A stretch of 64,000 nucleotides of DNA, from positions 434,001 through 498,000 of the forward strand of contig OY782680.1 of assembly GCA_963678085.1 (NCBI GenBank), in the 5' to 3' direction. The DNA is from Aliishimia sp963678085. Lineage in GTDB: Bacteria; Pseudomonadota; Alphaproteobacteria; Rhodobacterales; Rhodobacteraceae. The notes under the pieces were generated by a model. It was not told where the DNA came from and made no database searches. It saw only the letters and a list, made by a program, of their open reading frames with translations. Below are positions 8,760-17,246 of the stretch, piece after piece (position 1 is the first letter of the stretch; the number at the start of each line of letters is the position of its first letter). Both the position numbers and the translations under genes were made by a program.

Positions 8760-8809
8760 TCCATCGACCCTCGCAAATTGCTATGAAATTTGCGAGGAAA
8801 GTTGATGGA
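8760..8809 (+). other. Long intergenic hairpin between the DUF2062 gene and pdxJ
   Basis: Two nested inverted repeats form one 50-nt hairpin. The outer arms are TCCATCGAC (8760-8768) and GTTGATGGA (8801-8809), with one G-T wobble. The inner arms are CTCGCAAATT (8770-8779) and AATTTGCGAG (8787-8796), perfect over 10 bp with a 7-nt loop. There is no U-tract after it, so it is not a classical terminator. It could stabilise or process mRNA between rsh-DUF2062 and pdxJ. A separate 10-bp palindrome CTAGTACTAG lies at 8851-8860. Confidence 0.7.
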
Positions 8810-8893
8810 TAAACAAAAGCCTAGTCCTCTTGCGTATTTCGGTTAGGGCTCTAGTACTAGCTTTCAGAAATGGGAGCGAGTTAGGGGGAAGCC

Positions 8894-9661
8894 ATGCGTA
8901 TCTCTAAGCAAGAGCTAAGACTGGGCGTAAATATCGACCATGTGGCCACGGTGCGCAATGCGCGGGGCGGAATGACACCGGATCCTGTTCGCGCGGCCAA
9001 ACTGGCCGAAGAGGCTGGCGCAGACGGGATCACGGCGCATTTGCGCGAAGATCGCAGGCATATCACGGATGCGGATATCTCTGCGCTTATGGAGCAGCTT
9101 GAGGTCCCGCTCAATTTTGAGATGGCCGCAACAGAGGAAATGCAGTCCATCGCCCTGCGCCACAAACCCCATGCAGTCTGCATAGTTCCCGAAAAGCGTG
9201 AAGAGCGCACCACCGAAGGCGGGCTTGATGTGGCGCGCGAAGAAAACCGCCTAGCGCATTTCATCGCCCCTCTGCGCGAGGCCGGATGCCGTGTGTCGAT
9301 CTTTGTCGCAGCCGAGATGCGCCAGATCGAGGCCGCGCATCGCATCGGCGCAGAGGTGATCGAGCTGCATTCGGGGGCCTATTGCGACGCCCATCATGAC
9401 GGGGAATTTGAGAGGCGGGATGCGGAGCTGAGCGCGCTGCGCGAAATGGCAACATTTGGTCATGAGCTCGGGCTTGAGGTGCATGTAGGCCACGGTTTAA
9501 CCTATGAAACCGTGCAGCCTGTGGCCGCGTTCCCCGAGGTGAAAGAGCTCAATATCGGGCATTTTATCATAGGCGAGGCGATCTTCCGCGGGCTCTCCCC
9601 AGCAATCGCCGAAATGCGCCGCCTTATGGATGAAGCGCGCAAAGAAGGTACTTTCTTGTGA
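8894..9661 (+). CDS. pdxJ: Pyridoxine 5'-phosphate synthase PdxJ
   Basis: PdxJ condenses 1-deoxyxylulose 5-phosphate with 3-amino-2-oxopropyl phosphate to make pyridoxine 5'-phosphate. The 255-residue protein carries LGVNIDHVATVRNARGG near the N-terminus, ITAHLREDRRHI (catalytic Glu/His region), and the C-terminal phosphate-binding block VGHGLTYETVQP and NIGHFIIGEAIF. Length and motifs are standard. AGGGGGAAG precedes the ATG. It overlaps the next membrane-protein gene as GTGA. Confidence 0.97.
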   Translation: MRISKQELRLGVNIDHVATVRNARGGMTPDPVRAAKLAEEAGADGITAHLREDRRHITDADISALMEQLEVPLNFEMAATEEMQSIALRHKPHAVCIVPEKREERTTEGGLDVAREENRLAHFIAPLREAGCRVSIFVAAEMRQIEAAHRIGAEVIELHSGAYCDAHHDGEFERRDAELSALREMATFGHELGLEVHVGHGLTYETVQPVAAFPEVKELNIGHFIIGEAIFRGLSPAIAEMRRLMDEARKEGTFL

Positions 9662-10116
9662 AAGTGAGCCTAAAAACCTATGCGATTTGGTATATCGGAA
9701 CCATGATCGCTTTGATGATAATATCAGTTGCGCTGGCGTTTATGGATCTGACCTTGCCATCTGCGGTCGGGGCTTTTGTCCCAGCGTTTACGGGGGCGAT
9801 GGCGTGTGGTCAAAAGCTTGCCCGTGAACACAAAACCACGATTCCTAGAAAGGACGCATGGGCTATGGCCGTGCCCATGACCGGGGTGGTTGTCGTGATT
9901 TATGCCGTAATTGCAGCACTTATTTGGTTGTTTATTGCTGATGACTTTCAATTGATGCCAGATGATTTTAACCTCATTATGAGGGTTGGTGTTACTGTGT
10001 TTATCTTCCTCGTTTTTGCTTTTATCCTCGGATTAACCTTTTTAGCGAACCGATACTTTCTGACGATGGGGGCAAACGTAGAGCTGCGCGCCTTAGAAAA
10101 GAAGGGCCAGTTGTGA
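9658..10116 (+). CDS. Small four-helix membrane protein (ABZJ_00895-like)
   Basis: This 152-residue protein has hydrophobic segments at about 8-30, 35-50, 73-95 and 107-130. It starts with GTG overlapping the pdxJ stop by 4 nt, so it is translationally coupled. The overall pattern, including M-A-C-G-Q-K-L-A-R-E-H in the loop after the second segment, resembles ABZJ_00895-family proteins, which have no known function. The next gene is a diverged copy with the same topology and an equivalent C-G-x-x-x-A-x-x-H motif. Confidence 0.7.
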   Translation: MKVSLKTYAIWYIGTMIALMIISVALAFMDLTLPSAVGAFVPAFTGAMACGQKLAREHKTTIPRKDAWAMAVPMTGVVVVIYAVIAALIWLFIADDFQLMPDDFNLIMRVGVTVFIFLVFAFILGLTFLANRYFLTMGANVELRALEKKGQL

Positions 10117-10162
10117 CGGAACGGAACCTGCAACTGCGCTCAGAGCAAGTGGCGGCAAATCA

Positions 10163-10651
10163 ATGAATGTTAGCTATAGATCATTTGTAATCTGGTGGTT
10201 ATTGGCTGCGAGCGTCTCCGCGGCGCTCTTGTTTTTCGGTTTTTGGGGCTCTGCTCAAATGTTCTTCCTATCGGTGGCCGCCGGTGTGTTCGGCTGTGGG
10301 CGGCGATTTGCATTAGATCACCGCGTTGAAATGCCAAAACGTATAGCATGGCGCGCAGCGGTAGTGATGACACTGATCGTATTTCTGGCTTTGTCAGCAT
10401 ACATCATCGCCTCTTTCTGGCTTGTCGATTTGGGAATACGGTCGCAATTTTTATCTATTGCTGAAATTATCGTAAAAGGTTTTCTTAACATCGCGTTGAT
10501 TGTTTTCCTGATCACAGGTTCCACCTTAGGCGATGCGTCGATTATTGTTCTGTTGATCTTGTGCCTACTCGCAATAACATTGCTCATCGCCCGTTTCTTC
10601 CTTACGGCGGTCGTGCGTGAATATTTACATCGCTTAGAACAGAAAGAGTGA
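10163..10651 (+). CDS. Small membrane protein, paralogue of the preceding gene
   Basis: The 162-residue protein shares topology and landmarks with its upstream neighbour: a Y-x-x-F/Y-x-I-W-x-x start, a central GVFGCGRRFALDHRVEMP block that aligns with the CGQKLAREHKTTIP block, and an A-R/N-x-F-L-T-A/M segment near the C-terminus. Four hydrophobic segments are visible. It is probably a tandem duplicate that has diverged. Function unknown. Its stop overlaps the GTG candidate start of the LysE-family gene. Confidence 0.68.
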   Translation: MNVSYRSFVIWWLLAASVSAALLFFGFWGSAQMFFLSVAAGVFGCGRRFALDHRVEMPKRIAWRAAVVMTLIVFLALSAYIIASFWLVDLGIRSQFLSIAEIIVKGFLNIALIVFLITGSTLGDASIIVLLILCLLAITLLIARFFLTAVVREYLHRLEQKE

Positions 10652-11271
10652 TCATGACCTATCTCCTCATCTGGCTTGCATGGTGCCTTGCCGGAGGTAG
10701 TCCGGGGCCTGCGACGATGGCGATTGCCGGAACGGGAATGCAGTATGGGCGCGCAAGTGCCTTGGCCGTTTCGGCGGGGATTTTGGCAGGTTCGGCCAGT
10801 TGGGGGCTTGCGGCGGTTCTCGGTGTCGGCGCGATCATGATGACGAATGTTTGGCTGTTTGAGATCCTGCGCTATCTGGGGGCTGCGTATTTGCTCTATC
10901 TCGCCTTCAAATCCGCGCGCGCTGCCTTGCGAAGCTCGCAAAGCACAAAAGAAAAATCGCTGAAAGGTGGCAATTCTGCGCTGTTTCGTAAAGGTGCGCT
11001 TTTGCATCTCACCAACCCTAAGGCGGTGTTGAACTGGGGCTCCGTTTTCACCCTTATCTTGCCGGCGGATGCGAGTTCTGTGCAATTATTCTCTATGTTT
11101 TTGCTGTTGTTTTCCGGCTCAGTCGTGGTGTTCATCGGCTATGCGTTCTTATTCTCCAGCGCGCCGATGGTTGCGGGGTACAAACGGCTGCAGCGCTGGT
11201 TTGAGGGGGTCTTTGCGCTTTTCTTCGGGTTTGCGAGCCTCAAAATCCTAACCGCGCGCCTAACCCCATGA
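10648..11271 (+). CDS. LysE/RhtB-family amino acid exporter
   Basis: The 207-residue protein has the LysE/RhtB family signature SPGPATM in the first membrane segment, a GILAGSASWG segment, a YLGAAYLLYLAFKS block, and H-L-T-N-P-K-A-V-L-N-W before the last helices; about six membrane segments in all. The family exports amino acids or homoserine lactone-like compounds by proton exchange; the substrate here is unknown. GTG at 10648 overlaps the preceding stop as GTGA; ATG at 10654 is an equally good start. It overlaps acpS by 4 nt. Confidence 0.88.
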   Translation: MIMTYLLIWLAWCLAGGSPGPATMAIAGTGMQYGRASALAVSAGILAGSASWGLAAVLGVGAIMMTNVWLFEILRYLGAAYLLYLAFKSARAALRSSQSTKEKSLKGGNSALFRKGALLHLTNPKAVLNWGSVFTLILPADASSVQLFSMFLLLFSGSVVVFIGYAFLFSSAPMVAGYKRLQRWFEGVFALFFGFASLKILTARLTP

Positions 11272-11684
11272 TCCTTGGAATTGGCACAGATTTGGCAAAT
11301 ATCGAACGGATCCAGGGGACACTGGAGCGTTTCGGCGATCGTTTCAAAAACCGGGTCTTTACGGAACGAGAGCAGCAAAAAGCTGAGCGGCGCAAGGATG
11401 TGGCGGGCACCTATGCCAAACGATGGGCCGCGAAAGAGGCTTGCTCCAAAGCGCTCGGAACGGGCCTGCGCATGGGGATTGCCTGGAAAGATATGGCCGT
11501 CACCAATCTGGAAACCGGCCAGCCCATTATGACAGTGACGGGCTGGGCCGAGCAGCGCTTGATCGAATTGACACCGCTCGGGCACAAGGCGGTGATTCAT
11601 GTCTCTCTCACCGATGATCACCCTTGGGCCCAAGCATTCGTCGTGATCGAGGCAACCAAACTGGACAATTCCACAGCGGTGTGA
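11268..11684 (+). CDS. acpS: Holo-[acyl-carrier-protein] synthase AcpS
   Basis: AcpS transfers 4'-phosphopantetheine from CoA to acyl carrier protein. ILGIGTDLANIERI at the N-terminus supplies the metal-binding Asp, and FTEREQQKAE plus YAKRWAAKEACSKALGTG the second acidic residue and CoA site. Length (138) is normal. The ATG overlaps the LysE-gene stop. In many Rhodobacterales acpS sits between pdxJ and lepB-rnc-era; here it is separated from pdxJ by three membrane-protein genes and followed by gltX. Confidence 0.96.
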   Translation: MILGIGTDLANIERIQGTLERFGDRFKNRVFTEREQQKAERRKDVAGTYAKRWAAKEACSKALGTGLRMGIAWKDMAVTNLETGQPIMTVTGWAEQRLIELTPLGHKAVIHVSLTDDHPWAQAFVVIEATKLDNSTAV

Positions 11685-11719
11685 GACATGCCAGCAACCG
11701 CAATTGGAGAGCCTGACCG

Positions 11720-13051
11720 ATGACCACGACCCGCTTTGCCCCTTCCCCAACCGGCTATCTGCATGTGGGGAATTTGCGCACCGCGCTGATGAATTACCTC
11801 ATTGCGCGCAAAGCTGGTGGCACGTTCATTCTGCGCATTGATGACACGGATGCAGAGCGCTCCGAAGAGAAATATGTGGATGCGATCAAAGAGGATCTTG
11901 AGTGGCTCGGCCTGACTTGGGACCGCGTTGAACGCCAAGGCGCGCGCCTGGATCGTTACGCCGCTGCCGCAGATCGCCTGCGCGAAATGGGTCGGTTTTA
12001 TGAGGCTTTCGAGACGCCAACCGAGCTGGATCTCAAGCGCAAAAAGCAGCTCAACATGGGCAAACCGCCGGTCTATGATCGCGCTGCTTTGTCTTTGAGC
12101 GATACGCAAAAAGCGGAATTGCGCGCCGAGCGTGGTAATGGCGTGTGGCGCTTTAAGCTGGATCATACCCGCATTGACTGGGCTGACGGCATCTTGGGCG
12201 ATATTTCGATTGATGCGGCCAGCGTTTCTGACCCAGTGCTGATCCGCGCCGATGGTCAGGTGCTTTATACCATAGCCTCGGTCGTGGATGATACGGAAAT
12301 GGGTGTCACCCATGTGGTGCGCGGCTCGGACCATGTGACCAATACCGCAACGCAAATCCAGATTATTGAGGCGTTGGGCGGCAAGGTGCCCAGCTTTGCA
12401 CATCACTCGCTGCTGACGGGCCCGCAAGGGGAGGCACTTTCTAAACGCCTGGGCACGCTCGCTCTGCGGGATTTGCGCGCGGCGGGCATTCAGCCAATGG
12501 CACTGCTCAGCACGCTTGCGCGCCTTGGTTCTAGCGATCCTGTTGAGCTGAGCCTTGAGATGTCAGAGCTGCTTGACGGGTTTGACCCAGGCAAATTCGG
12601 CAGCGCGCCAACCAAGTTCGATGTGCAAGATCTCTACCCGATGACCGGTAAATTCCTGCAAGCGCAACCTGTTAGCTTTGCGGCCGGGGAATTGGATAAA
12701 CTTGGCGTGCCCGAGGCCCAAAAAGAGGCCTTTTGGACGGTCTGCCGCGATAATATCTCAACCCTGAACGATCTTTCGACCTGGTGGACCCTGTGCCGCA
12801 AAGGTGCTGATCCAGTCATTGACGATGAGGATGCGCAGTTCGTTGCCCAAGCGATGGCGCTGCTGCCAGAGGGTCCATTTGATACAACCAGTTGGGGGGT
12901 TTGGACGAAGGCGGTGAAAGAGGCGACAGGCCGCAAGGGGCGCGCCCTCTTCATGCCACTGCGCAAAGCGTTGACTGGCATGAACCACGGCCCGGATATG
13001 GCGCAGCTTTTGCCATTGCTAGAAGTGATCAAAGCAAGAGACCTTGCCTGA
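11720..13051 (+). CDS. gltX: Glutamyl-tRNA synthetase
   Basis: Class I glutamyl-tRNA synthetase of 443 residues. The HIGH-equivalent signature is in RFAPSPTGYLHVGN at the N-terminus, followed by LRIDDTD. The KMSKS equivalent is ALSKRLG near residue 239. The C-terminal half is a helical anticodon-binding region. The shorter length fits the second GltX type found in alphaproteobacteria, some of which charge tRNA-Gln for later transamidation. Which tRNA it prefers cannot be read from the sequence. Confidence 0.94.
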   Translation: MTTTRFAPSPTGYLHVGNLRTALMNYLIARKAGGTFILRIDDTDAERSEEKYVDAIKEDLEWLGLTWDRVERQGARLDRYAAAADRLREMGRFYEAFETPTELDLKRKKQLNMGKPPVYDRAALSLSDTQKAELRAERGNGVWRFKLDHTRIDWADGILGDISIDAASVSDPVLIRADGQVLYTIASVVDDTEMGVTHVVRGSDHVTNTATQIQIIEALGGKVPSFAHHSLLTGPQGEALSKRLGTLALRDLRAAGIQPMALLSTLARLGSSDPVELSLEMSELLDGFDPGKFGSAPTKFDVQDLYPMTGKFLQAQPVSFAAGELDKLGVPEAQKEAFWTVCRDNISTLNDLSTWWTLCRKGADPVIDDEDAQFVAQAMALLPEGPFDTTSWGVWTKAVKEATGRKGRALFMPLRKALTGMNHGPDMAQLLPLLEVIKARDLA

Positions 13052-13209
13052 GATAGGCGCATTCACCCTTGAGACTTCCTCTCCAAAACACCGCGAAATC
13101 TTAAGCTTTGCGGTTTAATACGTCATTCGTGACGCTGCGTTTGGGTTGCGTTGCCCTCGCGCAGAACACAGATCTGCCGTGATCGCGCTTTCAAACCAAT
13201 GAGGATCTC

Positions 13210-14922
13210 ATGCCCTACCGCGCCCCTTTGGACGATTATAGCTTTCTATTCCAACATGTTGTCGGATTTGACCGGGTTACTGCGACAGAGCGCTTTGCCG
13301 ATGCGACACCGGATGTGGTGCGCGCGATCCTGACGGAAGCGGGTAAGATGTGCGAAGAGGTGCTAAGCCCCCTACAGCGCACAGGCGATCTGCATCCAGC
13401 GGTTTTGGAAAATGGCGTGGTGCGCAGCTCGCCCGGTTTTGCGCAAGGGTACCAAGCGATTGCATCCGGCGGATGGGTCGGGATTGCCGCTGATCCAGAA
13501 TTTGGCGGGATGGGGCTGCCCATGACCGTGACAGCTGCGGTAAATGAGATGATGTCAGCCGCGTGCCTGTCACTGCAAATTGCGCCGCTGATGAGCCAAG
13601 GACAGATTGAAGCACTGGCACATCATGCGTCAGACGAGATTAAAGCGCTCTATTTGCCCAAGCTGATTAGCGGGGAATGGACGGGCACAATGAACCTGAC
13701 CGAACCCCAGGCAGGATCGGATGTGGGCGCGCTTAGCACGCGGGCCCAGCCGCAAGTGGATGGGACATACAAGATCACTGGGCAAAAGATCTATATCTCT
13801 TGGGGCGATCATGATGTGGCCGAAAATATTTGCCACCTGGTCCTTGCACGCCTGCCCGGTGCGCCTGCGGGCACAAAGGGGATCAGCCTGTTTCTGGTGC
13901 CTAAACGACTGCCTGACGGGGCCGGAAATGCTGGTGTGGCCAATGATCTCAAAGTGGTTAGCCTGGAGCATAAGATGGGCCTGCACGGATCGCCAACTTG
14001 TGTGATGAGCTATGAAGGCGCGACGGGCTGGCTCGTGGGCGCAGAAGGCGGCGGCATGGCGGCGATGTTTACCATGATGAACAATGCGCGGCTCGGCGTG
14101 GGTGGGCAAGGCATAGGCGCGGCAGAAGGCGCTTACCAGCACGCGCTGGCCTATGCGCTTGAGCGCAAACAAGGCCGCTCGATGGAAGAGCATGGCACAG
14201 GAACGATCCTGGATCACGCAGATGTGCGCCGAATGCTCATGCAGATGCGCGCAGATACTTTCGCTGCGCGTGCGATCGGGCTTACGTGCGCCGTTGCGAT
14301 TGATATGTCTACAGCCTCGCAAGACCCCAAATGGGCCGCGCGCGCGGCCCTGCTTACTCCAATTGCGAAAGCCTTCGGAACAGATATCGGCAACGAAGTT
14401 GCCGCCCTAGGCATCCAAGTGCATGGCGGTATGGGTTTCGTCGAGGAAACCGGCGCTGCTCAATACGCACGGGACGTGCGTGTCACGACAATCTACGAAG
14501 GTACCAATGGAATCCAAGCCATGGATCTCGTCGCCCGCAAAATGATGGATGGCGGCGAAGCCGCCATGCTGCTGATGGACGAGATCGAGAGCGCGGCTGA
14601 AGCCGCGCGGGATCACATTCCAGATCTGGCGGAGCCAGTTTGGCAAGCCACCGAAGAACTCCGAGAAGCCACGGAGTGGCTTCTCGCGGTGGGCCACCGC
14701 GCCCGCTTCGCGGGCGCGGCTCCCTACTTGCGCGCTTTCGCGCGCGTTCTCGGTGGGCATGTGCATTTAGCAGCCGCTATGCAAGATCAAGGAGGGGCGC
14801 GAGCAAAGCTCGCGCGGTTCTATATCAAACGTTTGATGCCAGAACATGCCTCATTGCTCGCGCAAGCGCGAGCTGGGGATGATGATCTCTATGCTTTGAC
14901 ACCAGATGAGTTTGGGTCCTAA
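13210..14922 (+). CDS. Acyl-CoA dehydrogenase, DmdC-like
   Basis: A 570-residue FAD-dependent acyl-CoA dehydrogenase. The N-terminal domain has GWVGIAADPEFGGMGLP, the middle domain MNLTEPQAGSDVGAL (flavin site), and the catalytic base is Glu430 in IYEGTNGIQAMDL. An extra C-terminal helical domain of about 120 residues is typical of the long class that includes DmdC, 3-methylmercaptopropionyl-CoA dehydrogenase of DMSP demethylation. DmdC itself is possible but not proven; a fatty acyl-CoA substrate is the alternative. The last third of the gene is packed with perfect short inverted repeats, listed separately. Confidence 0.9.
   Translation: MPYRAPLDDYSFLFQHVVGFDRVTATERFADATPDVVRAILTEAGKMCEEVLSPLQRTGDLHPAVLENGVVRSSPGFAQGYQAIASGGWVGIAADPEFGGMGLPMTVTAAVNEMMSAACLSLQIAPLMSQGQIEALAHHASDEIKALYLPKLISGEWTGTMNLTEPQAGSDVGALSTRAQPQVDGTYKITGQKIYISWGDHDVAENICHLVLARLPGAPAGTKGISLFLVPKRLPDGAGNAGVANDLKVVSLEHKMGLHGSPTCVMSYEGATGWLVGAEGGGMAAMFTMMNNARLGVGGQGIGAAEGAYQHALAYALERKQGRSMEEHGTGTILDHADVRRMLMQMRADTFAARAIGLTCAVAIDMSTASQDPKWAARAALLTPIAKAFGTDIGNEVAALGIQVHGGMGFVEETGAAQYARDVRVTTIYEGTNGIQAMDLVARKMMDGGEAAMLLMDEIESAAEAARDHIPDLAEPVWQATEELREATEWLLAVGHRARFAGAAPYLRAFARVLGGHVHLAAAMQDQGGARAKLARFYIKRLMPEHASLLAQARAGDDDLYALTPDEFGS
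14333..14873. repeat. Array of ten perfect short inverted repeats inside the acyl-CoA dehydrogenase gene
   Basis: Ten perfect palindromes or tight-looped hairpins lie within 541 bp of coding sequence: 14333-14350 (18-bp palindrome), 14549-14567 (8-bp arms), 14591-14608 (8), 14663-14685 (10), 14686-14700 (6), 14697-14719 (10), 14730-14745 (6), 14797-14815 (8), 14825-14836 (12-bp palindrome) and 14856-14873 (8). Loops are 0-4 nt. The arms GCGCGAGC and GCTCGCGC occur in both orders, at 14797 and 14856, so elements can also pair with each other. The reading frame stays open and family-like throughout. Confidence 0.85.
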
Positions 14923-14930
14923 GTGGTGGT

Positions 14931-15959
14931 ATGACTGGTATTCGGTATCCCTGGGAGACACCCCCAGAGCATGGGCAAGCAATCGAGGTGGCCGAGGGCG
15001 TCCTCTGGACGCGCCTGCCATTGCCAATGAAGCTTGATCACGTAAATATATACGCGCTTGATGATGGTGCGAGCTGGACCGTGATCGACACTGGCTTTGC
15101 CTCCAACAAAAGTAAGGAGATCTGGCGGGGGTTTATCGCAGGGCCCCTACAGGGCAAGCCAATTTCCCGCGTGATCGTGACCCACCATCACCCGGATCAT
15201 GTGGGGCTGGCAGGTTGGTTTCAAACCGAGCATGGGGCCGAGTTGGTCACAACACGCACTGCGTGGCTGATGGCGCGGATGCTCACATTGGATGTGCAAA
15301 GCGAAATGACCTCTGAGAACGAAGCGTTCTATATCTCCGCCGGGATGGACCCTCAGATCTTGGCTGCGCGCAAAGCTGAGCGGCCCTTTAATTTTGCCGA
15401 TGTCGTCGCACCGATGCCGCTGGGCTATACGCGCATCAAACAAGGTGATCTGATCACTATGGGTGGACGAAACTGGCGTGTGCATATTGGTAATGGTCAT
15501 GCGCCCGAACACGCGACCTTTTGGAGCGAGGACGACACTCTTGTACTGGGCGGGGATCAGCTCTTGCCCTCCATCAGCCCCAACATTGGTGTTTATGCGA
15601 CCGAACCCATGGCCGACCCGATTTCCGATTGGCTTGAAGCCTGTGAGCGTCTGGCCCCGCTGGCGCGCGAGGACCATCTTGTGCTTGGCGGGCATAAGTT
15701 GCCTTTTACTGGACTGCCCACGCGGATGCGGCAGTTGATTGACAATCACCATGGTGCGCTTGCGCGGCTTCTGGACTATATCGACACGCCCAAATCGGCT
15801 GCGGAGTGTTTTGTCCCGCTATTCAAACGCAAGATCGGCCCTGGTGAATACGGGCTTGCGCTGGTGGAGGCTGTCGCGCATCTGAGCCATCTCTATCAAG
15901 CAGGCCAGGCTACGCGCACGCGCCGCGCCGACGGAGCTTGGGTTTATACACGTCTCTAG
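14931..15959 (+). CDS. MBL-fold metallo-hydrolase
   Basis: The 342-residue protein has the metallo-beta-lactamase metal motif VTHHHPDHVG (about residue 82), VIDTGF before it, GHAPEHATFW (third metal histidine) and LVLGGDQLLP (bridging Asp). A C-terminal helical region of about 90 residues resembles the DNA-binding-like or BLACT tail seen in LACTB2-type proteins. The substrate is unknown; thioester or lactone hydrolysis would fit its place 8 nt after an acyl-CoA dehydrogenase gene and presumably in the same transcript. Confidence 0.9.
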   Translation: MTGIRYPWETPPEHGQAIEVAEGVLWTRLPLPMKLDHVNIYALDDGASWTVIDTGFASNKSKEIWRGFIAGPLQGKPISRVIVTHHHPDHVGLAGWFQTEHGAELVTTRTAWLMARMLTLDVQSEMTSENEAFYISAGMDPQILAARKAERPFNFADVVAPMPLGYTRIKQGDLITMGGRNWRVHIGNGHAPEHATFWSEDDTLVLGGDQLLPSISPNIGVYATEPMADPISDWLEACERLAPLAREDHLVLGGHKLPFTGLPTRMRQLIDNHHGALARLLDYIDTPKSAAECFVPLFKRKIGPGEYGLALVEAVAHLSHLYQAGQATRTRRADGAWVYTRL

Positions 15960-16010
15960 CGCGCGACATACGCACTTCCCAAGGGAGCTTTTCAGGCGTA
16001 TGGGCGGGGC

Positions 16011-17246
16011 ATGATCAGAAAAACCGTGACCCTTGAAGAGGCCAAGCGTCTCCCCCTTTGGCGCCAGCCGATATCGCTGCTCTTTGTGATGGGGGCGGGC
16101 ATGCCCATTGCCTTTTATACCTGGGCGACGCTGCTGAACAACTTTGTCAAGGAGGCCGCGAATTTCAGCGGTTTTGACATTGGCGTTCTGCACATGATTC
16201 GCGAGGTTCCGGGCTTTCTGGCGGTTTTGGTCATATATTTGCTGTTTTTGATCCGTGAGCAGCGGCTTGGGCTTTTATCCTTAACCCTGCTTGGCGCAGC
16301 CACAGCTGTGACCGCGCAATTTCCCAGCTATGGCGGGATTATGGCGCTTACCCTTCTCAGCTCAATCGGGTTTCATTATTACGAGACGGTGAACCAGTCG
16401 CTGCAATTGCAATGGCTGCCAAAAGACAAAGCGCCCCAGATACTCAGCTGGATTATGGCAGTGGCCTCGGTTTCTACCCTTATTGTTTATGGCACAATCA
16501 AATTCCTTTGGGAGCCGCTGGGGCTGACCTATAATCTCGTTTACATGGTTGGCGGGCTGACAACGGCCACCATTGCCTTGGCCGCCTGGATGATTTTCCC
16601 GCAATTTGAGGCCCCGCATCCGCAAGAGAAAAAGATGGTGCTGCGCCGGCGCTATTGGCTTTATTATGCGCTGCAATTTCTGGCTGGCGCGCGGCGGCAG
16701 ATCTTTATGGTTTTTGCGGGCTGGATGATGGTGGAGCGCTTTGACTATGGCGTGGATGATCTGGCGCTGCTCTATCTTATCAACTACGTGATCAATATCG
16801 TCATTGCGCCTGTGTTTGGACTGGCGATCAAGCGCTTTGGCGAACGCAACGCGCTGGTATTCGAATATGCCGGGCTGGTATGCGTCTTTCTCGCCTATGC
16901 GGGGGTCTATTATTTTGAGTGGAGCGCCCTGGTCGCGGCCATCCTGTTCATTCTGGACCATATCTTTTTCGGCCTGGCCCTGGCGCTTAAGACCTATTTC
17001 CAAAAGATTGGCGCGCCCGAGGATATGGCCCCGACCGCCGCCGTCGCCTTTACCATCAACCATATCGCGGCTGTGGGGCTGCCCGCGCTTTTGGGGCTGC
17101 TTTGGCTGGTCTCTCCGGCGGCGGTATTTGTGATTGCGGCGCTCATCGCTACAAGCTCGCTGATCCTTGCGACCCTGATCCCGCGCCATCCAGAGGCTGG
17201 GCATGAGACGGTTTTTGTAGCTCCCATCGGAACCCCGGCACAATGA
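16011..17246 (+). CDS. MFS transporter
   Basis: A 411-residue protein with about twelve hydrophobic segments and no signal peptide, organised as two six-helix halves separated by a charged loop near residues 200-215 (AP-H-P-Q-E-K-K-M-V-L-R-R-R). The family is judged from topology; no substrate motif is recognised. The ATG lies 51 nt after the MBL-fold gene stop, and its own stop overlaps the MATE start as ATGA, so both transporters are made from one message. Confidence 0.8.
   Translation: MIRKTVTLEEAKRLPLWRQPISLLFVMGAGMPIAFYTWATLLNNFVKEAANFSGFDIGVLHMIREVPGFLAVLVIYLLFLIREQRLGLLSLTLLGAATAVTAQFPSYGGIMALTLLSSIGFHYYETVNQSLQLQWLPKDKAPQILSWIMAVASVSTLIVYGTIKFLWEPLGLTYNLVYMVGGLTTATIALAAWMIFPQFEAPHPQEKKMVLRRRYWLYYALQFLAGARRQIFMVFAGWMMVERFDYGVDDLALLYLINYVINIVIAPVFGLAIKRFGERNALVFEYAGLVCVFLAYAGVYYFEWSALVAAILFILDHIFFGLALALKTYFQKIGAPEDMAPTAAVAFTINHIAAVGLPALLGLLWLVSPAAVFVIAALIATSSLILATLIPRHPEAGHETVFVAPIGTPAQ

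Noticed and set aside
11618..12427. Minus-strand open frame of 269 codons over gltX
   Set aside because: It is antisense to the gltX signature motifs and has no recognisable domain.
13121..13134. Hairpin CGTCA-TTCG-TGACG before the acyl-CoA dehydrogenase gene as a terminator of gltX
   Set aside because: The stem is only 5 bp and no T-run follows, so termination cannot be claimed.
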